Source: Clostridium aestuarii (lineage in GTDB: Bacteria; Bacillota; Clostridia; Clostridiales; Clostridiaceae). Taken from it: a DNA stretch of 64,000 nt. Below the pieces are notes generated by a model, which saw only the letters and a program-made list of their open reading frames with translations, was not told the origin of the DNA and did not search any database. The position numbers and the translations under genes are program-made. Below are positions 56,619-64,000 of the stretch, piece by piece (position 1 is the stretch's first letter; each line of letters opens with the position of its first letter). Where the stretch lies: contig NZ_JAPQER010000002.1 of assembly GCF_026735135.1 (NCBI RefSeq), positions 744,001 to 808,000 on the forward strand, written 5' to 3'.

Positions 56619-57782
56619 CTATAATGCAGCCTTATAAATTTTTAGAATATCTTCTTTTTGAAGCTTCTTAAAACTTCCTAATCCTCTATTTCCTGCTGCT
56701 TTTTGTGCCATTTCCTCTAATCTTTCATCATTTATTCCTACTTCATGTAGTGTTGCAGGAATACCAAGTGCTGCAAAAAACTCTTTTGTTTTAGCAATAG
56801 CTTTTTTAGCCATTGCTAATTTATCTTCCTTGATATCAATATTCCACACATTAACTCCATATTCTGCAAATTTATCTACTGTAGATTCATCTAAAACATA
56901 ACTCATCCAATGCGATGTAAGTATTCCAAGTCCTATTCCGTGAGTTATATCATATATAGCACTAAGTTCATGTTCCATCCCATGTGTGGCCCAATCTGTA
57001 ATCTTCCCATAAGTTAATAATCCATTTAGTGCAATACTCGATGCCCACATTAAATTAGCTCTAGCTTCATAATTCTCAGGCTCTTTTACTACTATTGGTC
57101 CATATTTTATACATGTTTTAAGTACAGCTTCTGCCAATCTATCTTGTAAAAAAGCTTCTTTTGTAAGACTAAAATACTGTTCAAAAACATGACTCATTAT
57201 ATCTACAGTACCCGCTATTGTTTGATTAGCTGGTACTGTTGTTGTATACATTGGATCAAGTATTGAAAACTTAGGTTTCAATATTTCATTACTTACAGCT
57301 AATTTTTCTTCTGTTTCAAGATTACTTATAACAGCATTACCATTCATTTCAGAACCTGTTGCTGAAATAGTAAGTATCGTTCCTATCGGAAGTGCATTGG
57401 TTATTCTTGCTTTACCAACAAAGAAATCCCATGGTTCTCCTTCATAATGATATCCTGCTGCTATTATTTTAGAACAATCAATTATGCTTCCTCCACCAAT
57501 TGCTAGTATAAAATCAATATTATTTTCTCTACAAATTCTAACTCCTTCTTTTACACTTGTTAGTCTAGGATTAGGTTCAATGCCTCCAAGTTCAAAAAAA
57601 GAAATTTCTTGTGAATTTAGTATTTCTACAATTTTATCATATATTCCATTTCTTTTTATACTTCCTCCTCCATATGTTAATAAAACTCTTGAACCCTGTT
57701 TTTTTATTAATCTACCAAGCTTATTTATTTGGTTTTCTCCAAAATATACCTTTGTAGGAATTGAATAATTAAAGTTTAACAT
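56619..57782 (-). CDS. iron-containing (butanol-type) alcohol dehydrogenase
   Basis: NAD(P)H-dependent dehydrogenase of the BdhA/BdhB/YugJ group, 387 residues. Rossmann part with AIGGGSIIDCSKIIAAGY; metal site DIMSHVFEQYF and THGMEHELSAIYDITHGIGL (His ligands). GGGGAGGG nine bases before the ATG. Likely butanol/butyraldehyde, but physiological substrate is not fixed by sequence. Single gene with its own terminator. Confidence 0.9.
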   Translation of the reverse strand: MLNFNYSIPTKVYFGENQINKLGRLIKKQGSRVLLTYGGGSIKRNGIYDKIVEILNSQEISFFELGGIEPNPRLTSVKEGVRICRENNIDFILAIGGGSIIDCSKIIAAGYHYEGEPWDFFVGKARITNALPIGTILTISATGSEMNGNAVISNLETEEKLAVSNEILKPKFSILDPMYTTTVPANQTIAGTVDIMSHVFEQYFSLTKEAFLQDRLAEAVLKTCIKYGPIVVKEPENYEARANLMWASSIALNGLLTYGKITDWATHGMEHELSAIYDITHGIGLGILTSHWMSYVLDESTVDKFAEYGVNVWNIDIKEDKLAMAKKAIAKTKEFFAALGIPATLHEVGINDERLEEMAQKAAGNRGLGSFKKLQKEDILKIYKAAL

Positions 57783-57903
57783 TTTGATACCCTCCCCAAA
57801 TTACTATATTTAATGATTTTGTTTATTAACTATGATAACAATATTTAATCCTTATTACAATCGATTTTCTACTGATATACAATTACAATTAATTTTTTAT
57901 TTA

Positions 57904-58968
57904 TTATTTTAATCTATTACGTCTCATAATTTTGAGGGTATCTTTAATCACAACTTTTAATACAGCATAAGTTGGTATAGCTAAAAAACCTCCTATAAAT
58001 CCTAATAATGAAATAAACATTATAACTACAAATATTACAACCAATGGATGTATATTTAATCTATTTCCTATAACATGAGGTGAAATAAAATTGCCCTCTA
58101 GCTGCTGAACTACAAATAAAACCACTAATACTTTTATTACCATGGATATTCCTCCACTAAGTGCAATAAGTACAGCTGGTAATACTCCAATAAAAACTCC
58201 TAAAATAGGAATAATAGATGTTATCATTGAAAATACTGCTAATATAAAAGCACTTTCTATTCCTATGATTTTATATCCAATATAAGTTAATATCCCAATA
58301 GCAGTTGATACTATTAGCTGACCAGTTATATATATTGATAAAGTTTTATCTATATTCCTTAATAACCCTTTAATATCTTCTCTATGTTTTTGGGGTATAA
58401 TTTTTAAAAAATTCTTAGCAAATATTGTATCATCTCTTAATAAATAAAACAAAATAAAAGGTATTAATATAATTTGGTTTCCTATATTGGCCAAGCTAGA
58501 AATAAATTTTCCAGTATTCCCCATTACATTTTTAACTATTGTTTGTGAACTAGTTATAAGTTTTTGCTGTATATTTTTAATAGGAATAATATGATAGAAT
58601 TTCTCTTCTATAATATCAGTATCTCTTTTAGCAACTTCGATTTGTTTAGCCATATTAGAAAAAAAATCGCTAAATTCATTTCTTAATGAAGCCCTAGCTT
58701 TTATAAATATAAAAGCTAAAACACTTAACAAAATTAAAAAAGCTAGTAAGACAGCAATATTGGAATTTATTTTTTTCCTTTCTAGAAATTTAACTAAAGG
58801 ACGTAAAATATAGTAAAAAAGCACTCCTATAATAATAGCTAAAAATAACGTATCCATAATCACCTTAAAAGGTATTAATAAATAATTCATTTTACTTAAT
58901 AAAAAAATAGCAATTAATACTAAAATCGTTCCCGTTAAATACTCATAAATTTTATTACTATACATCAT
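57904..58968 (-). CDS. AI-2E family transporter (YtvI-like)
   Basis: 354 residues, about eight membrane helices, with the family region LLRDDTIFAKNFLKIIPQKH and the C-terminal half ISIVIL-type helices (LVVIFVVIMFISLLGFIGGF). These proteins export AI-2 or act as Na+/H+ antiporters in others; function not assigned here. AAAGGA upstream of ATGATG. Confidence 0.85.
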   Translation of the reverse strand: MMYSNKIYEYLTGTILVLIAIFLLSKMNYLLIPFKVIMDTLFLAIIIGVLFYYILRPLVKFLERKKINSNIAVLLAFLILLSVLAFIFIKARASLRNEFSDFFSNMAKQIEVAKRDTDIIEEKFYHIIPIKNIQQKLITSSQTIVKNVMGNTGKFISSLANIGNQIILIPFILFYLLRDDTIFAKNFLKIIPQKHREDIKGLLRNIDKTLSIYITGQLIVSTAIGILTYIGYKIIGIESAFILAVFSMITSIIPILGVFIGVLPAVLIALSGGISMVIKVLVVLFVVQQLEGNFISPHVIGNRLNIHPLVVIFVVIMFISLLGFIGGFLAIPTYAVLKVVIKDTLKIMRRNRLK

Positions 58969-59146
58969 AATATTAATTCCTTTCTTTGTTATCTTAAGTA
59001 ATCTAAATATATATTATCCATAAACCGCCTACTACATACTAGTTCTCTTTAATATTTGAATTTTAGCTAAATATACTTAATGTTTATTACCACTATAAAC
59101 ACCAATTTAATTTTAGTATATAATTTAGTCTCTAATACAAAAAATA

Positions 59147-59180
59147 AAAACGATATTTCTTTACTAGAAATATCGTTTTT
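59147..59180 (-). terminator. terminator of the sufCB-like unit
   Basis: Fourteen-bp stem AAAACGATATTTCT with AGAAATATCGTTTT, loop 4, then T-rich; 13 bases after the SufB-like stop. Confidence 0.9.
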
Positions 59181-59192
59181 ACCTATTTATTT

Positions 59193-60113
59193 TTATTTCA
59201 AAAATCCTTGTAAAATTGTTTCTTGTGCTTCTTCCTCAGTGAGTCCAAGTGACATTAGTTTCATAAGCTGATCCGATGCAATCTTACCAATAGCAGCTTC
59301 ATGTATAAGTTGAGCATCCTCACAACTAGCTGAAAGTGCTGGTATAGATGTAACTTCTGCATTTCCCATAATTATTGAATCACATTCAATGTGGCCTCTA
59401 CTCTTATTCTTACCATTTAACATAAAATAAAATTTTTGTTTTGATTTATCTTTTGCTACAGTACGAGATATAATTTGAGCAGAAGCATCTTCTCCTATTA
59501 AATTTATAGTTAAATTAGAGTTTGCCTCCTGATCACTTTCAGTAAATATTCTTTCTGTAATAATTAGATATGCATTTTTATGTAAATTAACCTCCATATC
59601 TTTTTTACTATCATCAACACCTTTTATTTGAACTAATTCCATTTCAAGTATTCCATCTTCCTCTACATCTATAACGGTTTTAGTATGAAAAGCCTTTTGA
59701 GACTTTCCTGTGCTTTCAGCATAGTGTTTTTCAATATATTTAGCCTTTGCTCCTTTATGTATAAATATTTCATGTATTCCAATGTGTTCAGTTTTTTGTG
59801 CACTACAATTGTGAATTCCACAACCAGCCACAATAGAAATATCTGCATATTCTCCTACATCAAAGGTATTATAAACAGTATCTGTAATATTTTCATTTGA
59901 AATTATTACTGGAACATGCACACTTCGATTTTTAGTATTAGGCTGTATCACTACATTAATACCTGACTTATCTTCTTTATTTTTAATGCTTATACTATTA
60001 GATGTATTTCTACTAATAGATTCTCCATTACTTCTAATGTTATGTACCCCATTAAACAACTCACCAGTATCATCGATTTTATTTAATATTTTTTCTTCTA
60101 TTGAATTCACCAT
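59193..60113 (-). CDS. SufB/SufD-like Fe-S assembly scaffold (SmsB-type)
   Basis: 306 residues, only the SufBD beta-helix core without the long N-terminal region of SufB. Conserved ADISIVAGCGIHNCSAQKTE, GAKAKYIEKHYAE, RGHIECDSIIMGN and LIHEAAIGKIASDQLM. Cys residues could hold a nascent cluster. Five bases after the SufC-like gene; no sufS/U/D genes nearby, so this is the minimal two-gene form. Confidence 0.88.
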   Translation of the reverse strand: MVNSIEEKILNKIDDTGELFNGVHNIRSNGESISRNTSNSISIKNKEDKSGINVVIQPNTKNRSVHVPVIISNENITDTVYNTFDVGEYADISIVAGCGIHNCSAQKTEHIGIHEIFIHKGAKAKYIEKHYAESTGKSQKAFHTKTVIDVEEDGILEMELVQIKGVDDSKKDMEVNLHKNAYLIITERIFTESDQEANSNLTINLIGEDASAQIISRTVAKDKSKQKFYFMLNGKNKSRGHIECDSIIMGNAEVTSIPALSASCEDAQLIHEAAIGKIASDQLMKLMSLGLTEEEAQETILQGFLK

Positions 60114-60118
60114 ACCTA

Positions 60119-60850
60119 TTACCTTCTCCCCTCACAAGTACCACAAAAATCACAAGCAGCTTGTTCTTTAATTTCTTTTATAATTTGTTCTTTACTTGTT
60201 GTTTTTTGTATTTTTCCATCTGATAAAACTATAACCTCATCTGCAATATTTATAATACGTTCCTGATGAGAAATAATAACTATTGTAGTTTTATATTTTT
60301 TGTGCATATTTCTAAAAGTCTCAACCAGTCTTTGGAAACTCCATAAATCTATTCCCGCCTCTGGTTCATCAAAAATAGCAAGTCTTAACTCTCTTGCAAT
60401 TACCGATGCAATCTCTATTCTTTTAAGTTCTCCACCTGAAAGACTTCCATTAACTTCTCTATTAATATAATCCTTAGGACAAAGTCCCATATCTGCTAAT
60501 AGTTCAGATATATCTATCTTGTTTTTATTTTCTTTACTTGCAAGCTCTAAAAGTTCCTTTACTGTCATCCCTTTAAAATGTGGTGGCTGTTGAAACGCAT
60601 ATCCTATTTTTCTTTTAGCTCTTTCAGTAATACTAATATTTGAAATATCTTCACCTTCAAAATTTATTTCTCCTGAAGTAGGTTTGTATATTCCCATCAT
60701 AAGCTTACATAATGAAGATTTTCCCCCTCCATTAGGACCTGTAATAACATAAATCTTATTTTCATCTAATTTTAAATTCATATTTTTTATAATTTCAACT
60801 TTTGCATCTTGTTCTTCTAATTCTAATGATACATTCTTAAATTCTATCAT
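60119..60850 (-). CDS. SufC-like Fe-S assembly ATPase (SmsC-type)
   Basis: ABC ATPase, 243 residues. Walker A ITGPNGGGKSSLCKLMMG, Q-loop YAFQQPPH, signature LSGGELKRIEIASVI, Walker B LAIFDEPEAGID, H-loop ISHQERI. The C-terminal CDFCGTCEGRR adds a CxxCxxC motif not seen in Escherichia coli SufC. ATG 60850 follows AGGGG; an upstream in-frame start adds 14 unconserved residues. Confidence 0.9.
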   Translation of the reverse strand: MIEFKNVSLELEEQDAKVEIIKNMNLKLDENKIYVITGPNGGGKSSLCKLMMGIYKPTSGEINFEGEDISNISITERAKRKIGYAFQQPPHFKGMTVKELLELASKENKNKIDISELLADMGLCPKDYINREVNGSLSGGELKRIEIASVIARELRLAIFDEPEAGIDLWSFQRLVETFRNMHKKYKTTIVIISHQERIINIADEVIVLSDGKIQKTTSKEQIIKEIKEQAACDFCGTCEGRR

Positions 60851-60978
60851 TTGAAGATTCCCCTTATCTATGTATTTTAATATAAAACTCATTTTTCTAC
60901 ACTATACCTAATTATATTATCATTATGTACAGTTTCTTTCAAGATTTGTCTTGAAAAATAATTACTGCTAAAAAGCAG

Positions 60979-61015
60979 AGGGATATAAATATAGTATTTC
61001 TATATTTATATCCCT
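60979..61015 (-). terminator. terminator of the rseC-like gene
   Basis: Sixteen-bp AT-rich perfect stem (AGGGATATAAATATAG with its complement), five-base loop, followed by CTGCTTTTTA on the minus strand. Confidence 0.75.
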
Positions 61016-61018
61016 TTA

Positions 61019-61447
61019 TTATCCCTTTATTACTTCCACCATTCGTAAAGAACAGTCATTATTATTTCTCATTTTTTTACTTACAATATTTAAAATTAAA
61101 TATGAAATTGCAAGAGCAACCATTCCTAATAAAAAACTAAATAATTCATAATTTTTATACCCTGCGTCTTTAAATACATTTATTCCAAATCCTATTCCAA
61201 TAACCATCATTACTAACGGAAATACATATACCCATAAAATCATTTTATTAAAAACTTTTTGTTCAAGCGTAACCTTAACTTTATCGCCTACATTTGCTCC
61301 TAAGGTATTCTTTATTTGGGTAGTAACTGCTGATACTTCACATCCACCTTTACAACTTCCGCAGTTTTCTCCACAAGCTGAACCTCTTTTAAAAACTACT
61401 GAAGCATATTCTCCATTTGTAGACACTATATATCCTGTTTCTTTCAT
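61019..61447 (-). CDS. SoxR-reducing system protein RseC family
   Basis: 142 residues. Cys cluster GSACGENCGSCKGGCEVS near 25, then two membrane helices (about 68-90 and 100-122). ATG 61447 has CAGGAG nine bases upstream. May be redox/electron-transfer related; family function is only partly known. Confidence 0.85.
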   Translation of the reverse strand: MKETGYIVSTNGEYASVVFKRGSACGENCGSCKGGCEVSAVTTQIKNTLGANVGDKVKVTLEQKVFNKMILWVYVFPLVMMVIGIGFGINVFKDAGYKNYELFSFLLGMVALAISYLILNIVSKKMRNNNDCSLRMVEVIKG

Positions 61448-61776
61448 ATATATCAACTCCTGAATAATATTTATTATGCCACTAATAAGTATAGCACACT
61501 TATTACTTTTTTCTACACATTTTTTCGTACTACTTATTATGCATTTTCATACTAAATATCCATATTTATCACAAACATCCATCTAACTCTTACGATCCAT
61601 CATACCCCTCTACAGTATAGAACAAGGAATTTATTTTGTCAATTAATCGAATTATGTAATTTCTTAGATTAACCAATACTTAATATTTTAAACAAATAAA
61701 AACAGAGTATATAAATACTCTGTTTTTATTCATTAAGCTCAGTCAAACATCTAAGCTAAACCTTTTAAACTTATTC
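61448..61776. other. intergenic region between gdhA and rseC-like
   Basis: 329 bases with no open reading frame of note. The only structure is the gdhA terminator at 61698-61727; I see no clear promoter motif for the rseC-like gene. Confidence 0.6.
61698..61727 (-). terminator. terminator of gdhA
   Basis: Thirteen-bp perfect stem AAAAACAGAGTAT with its complement and a 4-base loop; A/T runs on both sides. Confidence 0.93.
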
Positions 61777-63135
<1,359 letters not shown>

Positions 63136-63268
63136 CTAAAAGTAAATTCATAGCCCTTGTTAATTATAATATCATAACAATAATTATTATTATATGATTT
63201 TATTAAATTTTGTGCAAATTTTATTATTTTTACACCTTGTAAAATTTTACAGAATGAAATTAATAATA

Positions 63269-64000
63269 TTATTTAATATTTTTCACCTCATCTATAACTT
63301 TTTTATATAGTTTAAGTGTTAAATTGGTAACTTTGTTCCACTTATGTTTTTCACATATACTTTTTAGTGCATTTTTTTTCAAAGAATTTGAAAACTTATC
63401 ATCAGATAGTATTTGTATTATATTATTATTCAAACTTTCATATATTTCCTTAATAAATTTCATACCATTAATTTGGTGTTCTACTAATTCTGGAAATGCT
63501 GCATTATCAGGAACTACCACAGGACAGCCTGCTACCATTGCTTCCAATACAGAAACTTCTAAAGATTCGTAATGAGATAAAAATACCACTAAATTTGATA
63601 TTTTATATAGCTTTTTCTTCTTATCATCATCCATATAATTAATAAATAAAACTTTATTTTCCATTCCTATATTTCTTATATCTTCTTTTAATTCTTGTAT
63701 ATTGTTATCTTTTGCCGATATTATAAACTTTATTTTATTATATTTTTTATTTATTTCATAAATAGAATTTATTAAAAGCTGTTTATCTTGTTCAAAAATA
63801 CATCTTCCAACATACAAAATAACTTTCTCATCTTCTTCAGCATAATCTCGTCTAAAATCCTCAAATTTAATTTTAGTTTCTTTAGTATTTATTCCATTTG
63901 GAATAATCCATATTTTTTCCTGAGGAGTTTTAAATATACTCTTTATTTCATTTCTAATATAATTACTAAAAACTATAACTTTACAAGATTCATGTATAAG
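63269..64000 (-). CDS. GT4-family glycosyltransferase (5' end cut by window edge)
   Basis: The frame is open to the right edge; about 243 C-terminal residues are present. GT-B fold C-terminal half: KIWIIPNGI, ILYVGRCIFEQDKQLLINSI, and donor site LEAMVAGCPVVVPDNAAFPE (ExxxxGxP). Probably uses a nucleotide-sugar donor; acceptor unknown. Separated from gdhA by 145 bases without a clear terminator. Confidence 0.9.
   Translation of the reverse strand, partial: LIHESCKVIVFSNYIRNEIKSIFKTPQEKIWIIPNGINTKETKIKFEDFRRDYAEEDEKVILYVGRCIFEQDKQLLINSIYEINKKYNKIKFIISAKDNNIQELKEDIRNIGMENKVLFINYMDDDKKKKLYKISNLVVFLSHYESLEVSVLEAMVAGCPVVVPDNAAFPELVEHQINGMKFIKEIYESLNNNIIQILSDDKFSNSLKKNALKSICEKHKWNKVTNLTLKLYKKVIDEVKNIK

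Overview
This 64 kb window looks like chromosomal core DNA from a low-GC, spore-forming, anaerobic Firmicute, most likely Clostridium sensu stricto. The support is the very AT-rich base use, strong purine-rich ribosome binding sites, many sporulation and germination genes (spoIIP, gpr, yqfC/yqfD, spoIVFA/spoIVFB, a gerK-type receptor, cotS), pyruvate phosphate dikinase, a butanol-type alcohol dehydrogenase and a minimal SufCB-type Fe-S system. Placing it near the C. novyi / C. botulinum group III / C. tetani branch is inference. I see no tRNA, rRNA, insertion sequence, prophage or CRISPR array. Almost every gene is on the minus strand; the plus-strand exceptions are cotS-like, rpsT, dacF and gerKB.

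Layout in coordinate order (transcription mostly runs right to left): dnaG (cut by the left edge), dgt, cotS-like (plus), ppdK, a CcpN-like CBS regulator, a UBA/DUF4342 protein, recO, era, cdd, dgkA-PAP2 fusion, ybeY, pgpH, yqfD, yqfC, a decayed yqeY pseudogene, rpsU, hit, mtaB, rsmE, prmA, then dnaJ-dnaK-grpE-hrcA behind a perfect CIRCE operator. Next come hemW, lepA, an unknown membrane-anchored protein, spoIIP, gpr, rpsT (plus), holA, a comEC lacking the nuclease-like domain, a degenerate P-type ATPase, an EQ-repeat protein, comEA, a 174-bp palindromic MITE-like element, dacF (plus), rluD, ridA, lytR, yqeK, nadD, a divergent gerK-type germinant receptor locus, yhbY, obg, a Spo0B-like protein, rpmA, prp, rplU (with L21 leader), rng, an exonuclease, the TIGR03936/TIGR03960 pair, spoIVFB, spoIVFA, a butanol dehydrogenase, an AI-2E transporter, sufB/sufC-like, rseC-like, gdhA and a GT4 glycosyltransferase cut by the right edge.

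Functional groups: ribosome assembly and translation (era, ybeY, obg, yhbY, rsmE, prmA, lepA, rpsU, rpsT, rpmA, rplU, prp, mtaB, rluD), stress chaperones (hrcA operon), sporulation and germination (listed above), DNA uptake (comEA, comEC) and carbon/nitrogen metabolism (ppdK with its regulator, bdh, gdhA). Signs of local gene loss are a yqeY pseudogene, no phoH between yqfD and pgpH, no PPDK-regulatory-protein gene beside ccpN/ppdK and no rsfS after lytR.

The observations I rate highest are: an apparent ATT start codon for the CcpN-like regulator and a CTG start for recO; a pseudo-P-type ATPase with several altered catalytic motifs lying inside the comE locus; the decayed yqeY; the 174-bp inverted-repeat element before dacF; and two consecutive hairpins that bury the Shine-Dalgarno sites of spoIIP and its downstream neighbour. 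I did not find an obviously new defence or biosynthetic system.
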